Below, piece by piece: positions 1 through 5,099 of a DNA stretch of 5,099 nucleotides. The notes under the pieces were generated by a model that ran no database searches, was not told the DNA's origin, and saw nothing but the letters and a program-made list of their open reading frames with translations. The stretch's first letter is position 1; every line of letters starts with the position of its first letter. Source of the stretch: Caldisericaceae bacterium (GTDB taxonomy: Bacteria > Caldisericota > Caldisericia > Caldisericales > Caldisericaceae); assembly GCA_021161495.1 (NCBI GenBank), contig JAGHAO010000077.1, forward strand, positions 1 through 5,099. The letters are read 5' to 3'. A program made the position numbers and the translations under genes.

Positions 1-499
1 GGATCAATTTGTTGACAGGACTTCCGGAAGAGAATGCACTTTTTACGACGGCCCTCTTACAACGCATGTAAGTCTTGCTTACCCGTATTGCCCCGAACTG
101 CGAAGCATTGCAATCGATGTTCTTACGGAACTTAAATATCCTTTTCATCCCAAGGGAACCGTAGTTGTCATACAGGGGCCGAGATTCTCCACAAAAGCGG
201 AAAGTGAATGGTTCACGAAGATGGGTTGGGACATCATTAATATGACTCAATATCCGGAGGTAGTGCTTGCCAGAGAACTTGAAATGTGTTATCTGAACAT
301 TGCTACTGTTACTGATTACGATGCAGGCATTGTTGCCGGCGGAGATGTCGAACCTGTAACGCAGGAAATGGTTGCTAAAAAATTCGTGGAAAATACGGAA
401 AAGTTAAAAATTATTATCAAAAAAATGATAGAGAGAATTCCTAATGAAAGACATTGCAAATGCGGAGAGGCCCTCAAAGATGCAAGAGTCGGAGAATAG
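1..499 (+). CDS. mtnP: S-methyl-5'-thioadenosine phosphorylase, C-terminal part (5' end outside window)
   Basis: The frame is open from base 2 to the stop at 497-499, giving 165 C-terminal residues of a protein usually about 260-280 long. The Met codon at 221 is internal. Family hallmarks, numbered from the first visible residue, are DQFVDRTSGR (1-10), GPRFSTKAES (59-68), INMT (79-82) and TDYD (104-107). In this trimeric purine nucleoside phosphorylase family, Asp in the TDYD segment goes with 6-aminopurine (adenine) recognition, which favours MTA phosphorylase over a guanosine/inosine enzyme. MTA phosphorylase cleaves methylthioadenosine with phosphate to adenine and 5-methylthioribose-1-phosphate in cytosolic methionine salvage. 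Near the C-terminus HCKCGEAL (151-158) carries a CXC motif like that of archaeal thermophilic MTAP II enzymes, where it is linked to disulfide chemistry and stability. The rhomboid gene follows 7 nt after the stop, so the two are probably co-transcribed. The family assignment is firm; exact substrate range is inferred. Confidence 0.93.
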   Translation, partial: DQFVDRTSGRECTFYDGPLTTHVSLAYPYCPELRSIAIDVLTELKYPFHPKGTVVVIQGPRFSTKAESEWFTKMGWDIINMTQYPEVVLARELEMCYLNIATVTDYDAGIVAGGDVEPVTQEMVAKKFVENTEKLKIIIKKMIERIPNERHCKCGEALKDARVGE

Positions 500-506
500 A
501 TAAAAA

Positions 507-1220
507 ATGCTCCCGCTTAAAGATACTCAGAAAATAAGCATTTTTCCCATTGCGACTATATCCATTATTTTAATTAACGTACTTATTTTTATTGCAATGT
601 ATGTTGCTGCCTACTCTTCACCGAAACCTCAATATTCTCTTGCGCTTACGTATGTAAAATACGGATTGGTTCCGTTTGAGTTGACCAAAAGAGAAATTAT
701 ATATCCTACAATTCGCCCTGTCTGGCTAACTCTATTCACTTCTATGTTCATACACGGTGGTTTCGGGCACATACTTGGCAATATGTGGTTCTTCTGGATT
801 TTCGGAAATAATGTGGAGGATTATCTCGGGAGCGTAAAATTCGTATTATTTTATATTGCAGGCGGTGTTGCCGCGGCCCTTACTCAGATTGCCATCAATC
901 CTTTGTCGAAAGTTCCGGTAATTGGTGCAAGCGGAGCAATTGCCGCGGTAATGGGTGCGTATTTTTATTTGTTTCCTCGATCAAAAATAAAAACTCTTAT
1001 TTATGCGCTTTATTTTATAACTTTTGTTGAAATTCCTGCCCCGTTCTTTTTGCTAATTTGGTTCCTTATGCAACTTATTCCCGGGCTTACGCCGAGCGGT
1101 GCCTCTCAGGGAGTTGCATTTTGGGCGCACATCGGCGGGTTTGTATTCGGGGTTCTTGTTGCTATGCTCATAAAAAAGATAAGGGGGAACAGAACCTACG
1201 GCGGATACTATTACGGATGA
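507..1220 (+). CDS. Rhomboid-family intramembrane serine protease
   Basis: This 237-residue polytopic membrane protein would cleave transmembrane substrates within the bilayer; its substrate cannot be told from sequence. The first hydrophobic helix is about residues 12-35. A longer loop follows, then HGGFGHILGN (83-92), which matches the conserved HxxxxHxxxN of helix 2 (H83, H88, N92). The catalytic serine sits in GASGA (140-144, Ser142), and the catalytic histidine is His208 in WAHIGGFVFG (206-215). All dyad and oxyanion-site residues are therefore present and the enzyme should be active. Further hydrophobic segments lie at about 111-130, 160-192 and 209-222, consistent with a six-helix core. 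The tail after residue 223 is basic and then Gly/Tyr-rich (TYGGYYYG), probably cytosolic. ATG 507 is the first start and has GGAG at 491-494, which lies just before the upstream mtnP stop, suggesting translational coupling. The gene's last bases overlap the open frame of the next gene. Confidence 0.95.
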   Translation: MLPLKDTQKISIFPIATISIILINVLIFIAMYVAAYSSPKPQYSLALTYVKYGLVPFELTKREIIYPTIRPVWLTLFTSMFIHGGFGHILGNMWFFWIFGNNVEDYLGSVKFVLFYIAGGVAAALTQIAINPLSKVPVIGASGAIAAVMGAYFYLFPRSKIKTLIYALYFITFVEIPAPFFLLIWFLMQLIPGLTPSGASQGVAFWAHIGGFVFGVLVAMLIKKIRGNRTYGGYYYG

Positions 1221-1251
1221 AATTGAAATTTTAAAAAACAAAATTGAACTT

Positions 1252-2022
1252 TTGGAAAGGAAAGTACTCCTAATGGAGAATTTGTTAGAAGAGTACTTTC
1301 CTTTTTCTTTGCAAAAACTTGTTGAAAAGAGAGGTATAAAGATATCGAGTTACGGACGTGAGATTCCGCTTTCCCATAAAGAGAATCTTTTTGAATTACT
1401 CAAAAGTTATTATTTTAGGAGAGTTCTACATGACGTGCTGTCACTGGGAGAATTGGATAAAGGAAAAATTGGAATTCTCGAAGAGAAATGGGGGAAGAAT
1501 GTGGATAAATACCTCAGGTCAATGAAAAGAATAGGAATTATTGAAAAGAGAGAGAATATCTACAATTCAAGGTTTCCCCCGTCTTTTGTGGGAAATTTGT
1601 TTGAGTGGTTTGTCGGAGAGTTTTTATCGCAAGAATTGCACCTTGAAACAATGGTAAATGTCCGATTGAAAGAGTTTAAAAACGGGGGAGATATTGACAT
1701 ACTTTCTCGCGTGGGAGTAAGCCTTATAATGATGGAATGCAAAGAAAGCCCACCTAATAACGTGCCTTTTCCCGAGTTAAAATCTGTTACCGAGCGAGTT
1801 TTAAACTTAAAGCCGGAATTATTTATTTTTGTTATCGACACAACATTATCCGTAGAAAGGAATATTACAAATAATTTTTCTCATATATTGGGAACGGAGT
1901 TTGTAAAAGTCAAAGAAGGCGTTTATAAAGGCGGCAAATCTTTCTTTGTTGTAACTGCAAAAAGGAATTTGCTTCAAAACATTTCTTTTGCGATAACGAA
2001 GGGAACAAATGGAATGCAATAA
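1252..2022 (+). CDS. Predicted PD-(D/E)XK nuclease-like protein with N-terminal helical/winged-helix region
   Basis: The product is 256 residues from TTG 1252. I do not recognise a named family. Residues 112-165 carry the layout of a PD-(D/E)XK (restriction endonuclease-like) core: an acidic helix GNLFEWFVGEFL (114-125; E118 or E123), then GGDIDIL (145-151; D147/D149) on one strand and MECKE (161-165; E162, K164) on the next. Hydrophobic strands such as LFIFVID (190-196) would complete the fold. This resembles Holliday-junction-resolvase and DUF-type nucleases, so Mg-dependent DNA or RNA cleavage is inferred, with target unknown. Residues about 45-105 look like a winged-helix or other small helical domain. 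The start is unclear. TTG 1252 has no Shine-Dalgarno; ATG 1273 has GGAAAGGAAAG at 1254-1264 and would give 249 residues; the open frame itself runs back to 1183 inside the rhomboid gene. The protein is soluble, with no signal peptide. It lies just downstream of the rhomboid gene and is probably co-transcribed with it. Confidence 0.7.
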   Translation: MERKVLLMENLLEEYFPFSLQKLVEKRGIKISSYGREIPLSHKENLFELLKSYYFRRVLHDVLSLGELDKGKIGILEEKWGKNVDKYLRSMKRIGIIEKRENIYNSRFPPSFVGNLFEWFVGEFLSQELHLETMVNVRLKEFKNGGDIDILSRVGVSLIMMECKESPPNNVPFPELKSVTERVLNLKPELFIFVIDTTLSVERNITNNFSHILGTEFVKVKEGVYKGGKSFFVVTAKRNLLQNISFAITKGTNGMQ

Positions 2023-2164
2023 ACTTGAAAATGGGGAAATACTTATTAAAGAATTATGTGCAAAATTTTTTATATTAAAGAGTTACACGGACACCCTAAT
2101 TTTGATTTATCTGAATTCTTCAAAGGGAATGCGGACCGAGTTGTGTGATTTTACTCCAGGATAG
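2009..2164 (+). CDS. Candidate 51-aa ORF, possibly the N-terminal half of a winged-helix regulator
   Basis: A short frame starts with ATG 2009, inside the last codons of the nuclease-like gene, and stops at TAG 2162-2164. AAGGG at 1999-2003 lies 5 nt before the ATG, a credible Shine-Dalgarno, and the 14-nt overlap would fit translational coupling. The peptide begins MECNKLENGEILIKEL and later reads YTDTLILIYLNSSKGMRTEL. That second part resembles the first helices of prokaryotic winged-helix regulators (helix, hydrophobic helix, small-residue turn, then an xEL helix). The recognition helix and wing are missing, and neither other forward frame restores them before the next gene. It may be a decayed regulator, a genuine small protein, or chance. 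Without it, 2023-2164 would be unexplained. Similarity is judged by eye only. Confidence 0.35.
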   Translation: MECNKLENGEILIKELCAKFFILKSYTDTLILIYLNSSKGMRTELCDFTPG

Positions 2165-2170
2165 TTTGTT

Positions 2171-2198
2171 TTGAAGTCACTGCATCTTATCATATAAT
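2171..2198 (+). promoter_or_regulatory. Sigma70-like promoter for the radical SAM gene
   Basis: A -35-like TTGAAG (2171-2176) and a consensus -10 TATAAT (2193-2198) are separated by 16 nt. Transcription would start near 2204-2207, just at the Shine-Dalgarno, so the leader would be very short. This gives the radical SAM gene its own transcription start, independent of the upstream genes. No operator palindrome is obvious. The match is by motif only. Confidence 0.6.
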
Positions 2199-2205
2199 AA
2201 AAGCC

Positions 2206-2211
2206 AGGAGG
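2206..2211 (+). promoter_or_regulatory. Shine-Dalgarno of the radical SAM gene
   Basis: A perfect AGGAGG lies 7 nt before ATG 2219 and fixes that start. It sits only 7 nt after the -10 box, so the transcript leader would contain little beyond the ribosome binding site. Confidence 0.8.
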
Positions 2212-2218
2212 AAAAGAT

Positions 2219-3316
2219 ATGGATAAAATAGAGTTGAATTTCGGAGATTACAATGTCGTAATCCCTAAAAAAAATGACTTAAAAAAGGTGTATATAGAGG
2301 TTACAAATCGCTGCAACCTTAACTGTAAGATGTGTTTCAGAAGGTTCTGGAAAGATTCTTTGGGCGAAATGCGCTTTGAAGATTTCAAGAAAGTTTTTTC
2401 TCAATTAAAAGATTTTCCGGAACTCAATACGGTCTACCTCGGCGGCATAGGCGAGCCCACCATTCACCCAAACTTCTTGGACATTGCCAAAATGGCAAAA
2501 GAGGCTGGATACAGGCTTGAATTCGGAAGTAACGGGACAAGGCTTGCCGAATTTGCGGATGATCTTGTAAAAATAGGCGTAGATAAGATTATGGTTTCCA
2601 TTGACGCACCTGATCCTGCAATTTACAGGGACATCAGGGGCACCGATTTTATGAGCGTTGAGGATAACATTCTTAAACTGCAGAAAGCGAAGAAAAAGGC
2701 CGGAAGTTATCTTCCGGAAATAGGAATCGAAGTTGTTGTAATGAAGAGCAATGTTCATTTACTCCACGGAATTCTCCCTCTTGCTCACAAGCTCGGAATA
2801 AATTATATTTTATTTTCCAATTTGATGCCTTTTAGTAAATCGCTTTCCAAGGAGATTGTCTATGATGGCTCGGTGGATTATTTTCAATTAATGGACACTT
2901 TAAATGCCGACATAGGAAAATACAAGGTAAAACTCGTTTTTCCCAAGTTCAACCTCCAAACCGACAGAGTTTGCCAATTCATAGAGAATAAATCCACTGT
3001 TATAAGATGGGATGGCGAGGTAGCACCGTGTTATAGGTTTTTACACAGTTACACCGAATACATATTCGGACGGGAGAAAGAAGTAGTTGCTCATTCTTTC
3101 GGAAATATGTTCAAACAGAAACTTTCGGACATATGGACAAGCCGCGAATATGAAACATTCAGATACATTGTTAAAAATGCGCTTTACCCGTCCTGCACGG
3201 ATTGTTCTCTGAGAGATTATTGTGATTTTACAAAAGATACGGAATTTGACTGCTGGGGTAATCACCCGTCTTGCGGAGACTGTTTATGGGCGCGCAATAT
3301 TATCCAGTGCCCTTGA
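2219..3316 (+). CDS. Radical SAM/SPASM protein, probable maturase of a tungsten-cofactor aldehyde:ferredoxin oxidoreductase
   Basis: The 365-residue cytosolic protein begins with a short beta region and then CNLNCKMC (C32, C36, C39), the CxxxCxxC motif binding the [4Fe-4S] cluster that cleaves S-adenosylmethionine. GGIGEP (75-80) is the SAM amino-group binding motif of the radical SAM barrel, and GSNGT (103-107) is another barrel strand. The C-terminal part is Cys-rich: C252, C271 in APCYRFLHSYTEYIFG (269-284), CTDCSLRDYC (326-335), C345, C352, C355 and C364. This is the SPASM pattern for auxiliary Fe-S clusters. The MCFRRFW segment and the CYRFLHSYTEYIFGR stretch match my recollection of the family called tungsten cofactor oxidoreductase radical SAM maturase, usually encoded near AOR-type tungstoenzymes; what it modifies is not known to me. 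The convergent MoaD-like and PBP-domain genes support a W/Mo-pterin role. ATG 2219 follows AGGAGG. Its stop directly abuts the stop of the convergent gene. Radical SAM/SPASM is certain; the subfamily is likely. Confidence 0.85.
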   Translation: MDKIELNFGDYNVVIPKKNDLKKVYIEVTNRCNLNCKMCFRRFWKDSLGEMRFEDFKKVFSQLKDFPELNTVYLGGIGEPTIHPNFLDIAKMAKEAGYRLEFGSNGTRLAEFADDLVKIGVDKIMVSIDAPDPAIYRDIRGTDFMSVEDNILKLQKAKKKAGSYLPEIGIEVVVMKSNVHLLHGILPLAHKLGINYILFSNLMPFSKSLSKEIVYDGSVDYFQLMDTLNADIGKYKVKLVFPKFNLQTDRVCQFIENKSTVIRWDGEVAPCYRFLHSYTEYIFGREKEVVAHSFGNMFKQKLSDIWTSREYETFRYIVKNALYPSCTDCSLRDYCDFTKDTEFDCWGNHPSCGDCLWARNIIQCP

Positions 3317-3586
3317 TTAGCCCCCGCCTACCGGTGGAAAGATGGTAACTTTATCATTCTCTTCCACCGGCGTATTTTCATTTTGAAGAAAGACAATATT
3401 CCTTCCGTTTAACAGGTATATGTAGTCGTCTTTTAAAGAGTAGTCTTCATTGACTATTTCTTTTTTCAGGCTCGGAAATTTTTTAATAAGGTTTTCGATA
3501 ACTTCTTTTACGGTTTTTCCCTCCACAAATGTGGTATCCGTTCCTACTATCTCTTTTAACGTTGCATATAGTTTTACCTTTGGCAT
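3317..3586 (-). CDS. MoaD/ThiS-family sulfur-carrier protein (ubiquitin-like fold)
   Basis: This 89-residue protein has the usual MoaD length and beta-grasp layout: an opening strand KVKLYATLKEIVG (3-15), helix TVKEVIENLIKKF (25-37), strand YIYLLNGRNI (55-64) and the ending VTIFPPVGGG (80-89). The C-terminal Gly-Gly is the site adenylated by a MoeB-type enzyme and then thiocarboxylated, so that the carrier can donate sulfur for the dithiolene of molybdopterin or tungstopterin; here three Gly close the chain. Beside a radical SAM W-maturase it may be a copy dedicated to tungstopterin, but a role in thiamine or other sulfur transfer cannot be excluded by sequence. No moaE or moeB is in view. 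ATG 3586 has GGGAGG at 3599-3594, 7 nt away, overlapping the stop of the transporter gene 12 nt upstream. It is the last gene of the minus-strand operon. Confidence 0.9.
   Translation of the reverse strand: MPKVKLYATLKEIVGTDTTFVEGKTVKEVIENLIKKFPSLKKEIVNEDYSLKDDYIYLLNGRNIVFLQNENTPVEENDKVTIFPPVGGG
3331..3370. repeat. Perfect 9-bp inverted repeat near the convergent gene ends
   Basis: CCGGTGGAA (3331-3339) and TTCCACCGG (3362-3370) are perfect reverse complements separated by 22 nt, within the last codons of the MoaD-like gene. A transcript from either strand could form this stem. On the + strand it is followed by CGTATTTTCATTTT, a loose T-rich run, so it might end read-through from the radical SAM gene. 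On the - strand no T-run follows. It also encodes the conserved PVEE and FPPV segments, so codon constraint alone could produce it. A terminator role is only a possibility. Confidence 0.35.
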
Positions 3587-3598
3587 TGCCCAACCTCC

Positions 3599-4741
3599 CT
3601 ATATGAAAATTATAAGTATTGCGGAGATTAAAGCAATTATTCCGCCGAAGTAGAAAGGAGCGCTCGGTGCCACATATTGATATAGCAAACCTGCAATAAC
3701 GGATGCGGGAAATGCCATAATTCCCACGCCGAAGTTGTATATCCCGTAGGCGGTTCCTCTGGCTGTTTGGTCTTCCACCAAGTCCGAGACAAACGCCTTC
3801 TGTGCGCCTTCGGCAAATGCGTAATAAATGCCGTATAAGACAAATACTCCGTATAAGTAAACCGGATTCTTCGTAAGTGCAAATCCGAGATAACTCAATG
3901 CATAAATTGCATACCCGATTATGAGAGTTTTCTTCCTGCCTATTTTATCGGAAAGAGCCCCGAGCGGGGTGGACAAAAGTCCGTAAACCATACTGTGCAA
4001 GAACCACAAGAATAAAATTGCGCTTGCGCCAAGTCCCAATTTGCCGGAATACATTGTTATGAAAGCATCGGAACTGTTTCCTATTGTAAATAGTGTGATA
4101 ATTGCAATGTAAAAGTAAAACCTTTTCCCGAGGTTAAATTTGGATTTTGCCTTTTCTTTTTTTACGAATTGCTTGAATTCTTTTTCTTTTACGAACAGCA
4201 TAAGAATAACTGCGATAAAGGCGGGAATAAGCGCAAATTTGAATATTGCATCGAAGTTGGATTTTCCGAATACCTTTAATACCCAGATTCCGAGCAACGG
4301 CCCAACCGCCGCTCCTAATGTGTCCAGCGCTCTGTGAAATCCAAAGTAGAGCCCTCTGTTTGTTTCATCCGTATAAGAGGAGATCAGAGCGTCCCTCGGT
4401 GCGGTTCTTATCCCTTTTCCTACGCGTTCGGACGCCCTTACCCAGAATACGCCTGTCGGTGTATGCACAAAAGGAAGAAAGCATTTTGCGAGGGTTGATT
4501 CGAGGTATCCGAAAAATGCGAACCATTTTCTGCTGTGGAATTTGTCGGAGAAATAACCGAAAAACATCTTAAGCAAAGAGGAAAGGCTCTCCGCAGTCCC
4601 CTCGATTACTCCTATAAACGCCCCTCCCGCTCCTATTGATTCGAGAAAAAGCGGTAATACTTTTACAATCATTTCCGACGAAACATCGTTAAAGAAACTT
4701 ACCAGGCCTAAAATCACGACGTTTCTATTGAGTTTCTTCAT
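3599..4741 (-). CDS. Major facilitator superfamily transporter
   Basis: The 380-residue inner-membrane protein has two six-helix halves joined by a charged, Lys-rich cytosolic loop (about 184-207, KEKEFKQFVKKEKAKSKF). Each half carries a motif A-like loop: GYFSDKFHSRK (62-72) and GALSDKIGRKK (261-271). The SFFNDVSSEM (15-24) and ERVGKGIRTAPRDALI (105-120) segments mark a widespread MFS subgroup of uncharacterised transporters, and FGFHRALDTLGAAVGPLL (133-150) fits the same group. The substrate is unknown. Its place between a molybdopterin-related gene and a MoaD-like gene suggests a link to W/Mo cofactor metabolism, perhaps an oxyanion, sulfur compound or the substrate of the AOR-type enzyme, but this is context only. 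ATG 4741 has GGAGG at 4754-4750, 8 nt upstream, and overlaps the end of the preceding gene by 17 nt, so translation is probably coupled. It looks intact, with 11-12 membrane segments. Confidence 0.9.
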   Translation of the reverse strand: MKKLNRNVVILGLVSFFNDVSSEMIVKVLPLFLESIGAGGAFIGVIEGTAESLSSLLKMFFGYFSDKFHSRKWFAFFGYLESTLAKCFLPFVHTPTGVFWVRASERVGKGIRTAPRDALISSYTDETNRGLYFGFHRALDTLGAAVGPLLGIWVLKVFGKSNFDAIFKFALIPAFIAVILMLFVKEKEFKQFVKKEKAKSKFNLGKRFYFYIAIITLFTIGNSSDAFITMYSGKLGLGASAILFLWFLHSMVYGLLSTPLGALSDKIGRKKTLIIGYAIYALSYLGFALTKNPVYLYGVFVLYGIYYAFAEGAQKAFVSDLVEDQTARGTAYGIYNFGVGIMAFPASVIAGLLYQYVAPSAPFYFGGIIALISAILIIFI

Positions 4742-5099
4742 TGATTTTACCTCCTATGTATTGGTATCCTGCAAACTTTTTTGCAAGTTTTTTGAATTTC
4801 TCGTCTTTAACGAATTTGAGCAAAAGTTTAATTTTTTCTCTGTTTCTTTCGCTTTTCAAAAAAATAAGGTCGTAAGGCTCTTTTTTAAGGGGAATAAAAT
4901 CCAAACCGAGTGCGTCCGCCACGTATCTTATCCCGACCCCGCAGTCAGCACCTCCGAGTTTTACGTTGCTTGCAACTGCAAGGTGGGTATACTCTTCATG
5001 ATTATATCCGTTTACAGATTCCGGAGGGATTCCGTTTTTCTTTAGTAAATAATCCGTAATTACACGCGTTCCGGAACCTTTTTGCCTATTTACAAATAC
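4725..5099 (-). CDS. PBP-like domain of a molybdopterin-related protein (MoeA-type or ModE-type), C-terminal part
   Basis: The frame is open from the window edge (5099) to TAG at 4727-4725, giving 124 C-terminal residues; the N-terminal portion lies outside. The visible segment is the second half of a periplasmic-binding-protein-like domain (PBP_like type) found after MoeA molybdenum-insertase domains or after ModE-like winged helices. Signatures are VNRQKGSGTRVITDYLL (3-19), HEEYTHLAVASNV (34-46), GGADCGVGIRYVADALGLDF (49-68) and EPYDLIF (74-80). Such domains are thought to bind oxyanions or cofactor intermediates related to molybdate or tungstate. If the missing part is MoeA, the protein would insert the metal into adenylated pterin; if a helix-turn-helix, it would be a metal-responsive regulator. 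Which one cannot be decided here. No export signal can be assessed. It overlaps the start of the transporter gene by 17 nt and is the first visible gene of the operon. The domain call is firm; the full protein is not. Confidence 0.82.
   Translation of the reverse strand, partial: VFVNRQKGSGTRVITDYLLKKNGIPPESVNGYNHEEYTHLAVASNVKLGGADCGVGIRYVADALGLDFIPLKKEPYDLIFLKSERNREKIKLLLKFVKDEKFKKLAKKFAGYQYIGGKINEETQ

Noticed and set aside
1053..1241. Minus-strand open frame opposite the rhomboid gene
   Set aside because: It lies antisense to a gene with intact catalytic motifs, and its translation shows no recognisable domain.
2700..2717. Perfect 7-bp hairpin with a 4-nt loop (CCGGAAG, TTAT, CTTCCGG)
   Set aside because: It lies in the middle of the radical SAM coding region with no T-run after it, so an intragenic terminator or regulatory element is not supported; chance plus codon use explains it.
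2405..2758. 117-codon minus-strand open frame opposite the radical SAM gene
   Set aside because: It is a shadow of a strongly conserved coding frame, with no Shine-Dalgarno or domain pattern of its own.
3288..3312. GGGCGC and GTGCCC stem at the end of the radical SAM gene
   Set aside because: Only six pairs with one G-U, a 13-nt loop and no following T-run, so it is not a convincing terminator.
4246..4572. 108-codon plus-strand open frame opposite the MFS gene
   Set aside because: The Arg/Ser/Cys-rich translation is typical of antisense frames; the minus-strand transporter is clearly the real gene.
4728..5045. Plus-strand open frame opposite the PBP-domain gene
   Set aside because: The minus strand carries a clear conserved domain through the same bases; the plus frame has only Phe-rich antisense composition.
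1..5099. CRISPR arrays, tRNA/rRNA genes, insertion sequences or prophage elements
   Set aside because: No regularly spaced repeats, tRNA-like cloverleaf, transposase motifs or terminal repeats were seen; nearly all bases are accounted for by protein genes.

Overview
The window is AT-rich and gene-dense. It has six protein genes with clear family signatures, one gene that is only moderately certain, and one candidate short ORF. Most start sites have strong Shine-Dalgarno sequences (AGGAGG, GGAGG, GGGAGG), and there is a sigma70-like promoter (TTGAAG, 16 nt, TATAAT), so a bacterium is most likely. The predicted tungsto/molybdopterin genes, an archaeal-style MTA phosphorylase with a C-terminal CXC motif, and Lys/Ile/Glu-rich proteins suggest an anaerobe, possibly a thermophile. 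The species cannot be named from this window, and an archaeal-like gene pool cannot be excluded.

Left part, + strand (1-2164). This is a tightly packed run. It starts with the 3' portion of an S-methyl-5'-thioadenosine phosphorylase gene (methionine salvage), followed 7 nt later by a complete rhomboid intramembrane serine protease. Next comes a predicted PD-(D/E)XK nuclease-like protein whose start is ambiguous: its open frame extends back into the rhomboid gene and could encode an N-terminal coiled coil. A 51-codon ORF with a good Shine-Dalgarno overlaps the end of the nuclease gene and looks like the front half of a winged-helix regulator. The spacing suggests co-transcription, but no shared pathway is evident.

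Middle, + strand (2171-3316). A separate transcription unit with its own promoter carries a radical SAM/SPASM protein. It closely resembles the maturases that accompany tungsten-dependent aldehyde:ferredoxin oxidoreductases (AORs).

Right part, - strand (5099-3317). Reading leftwards, a convergent operon holds the C-terminal PBP-like domain of a molybdopterin-related protein (probably MoeA-like or ModE-like, cut by the window edge), then an MFS transporter, then a MoaD/ThiS-like protein ending in Gly-Gly-Gly. Each gene follows the previous one by a short overlap or a 12-nt gap with a strong Shine-Dalgarno. The stop codons of the radical SAM gene and the MoaD-like gene directly abut.

The right two-thirds therefore reads as a tungsten/molybdenum-pterin enzyme maturation locus: a radical SAM maturase, a sulfur-carrier protein for dithiolene formation, a metal-insertion or oxyanion-sensing protein, and a transporter of unknown substrate inside the operon. 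No AOR catalytic subunit lies in the window, so it is either just outside or elsewhere in the genome. No tRNA, rRNA, CRISPR array, insertion sequence or phage feature was seen. The longest stretch without a firm gene is about 200 nt (2023-2218), and it holds the short ORF and the promoter.
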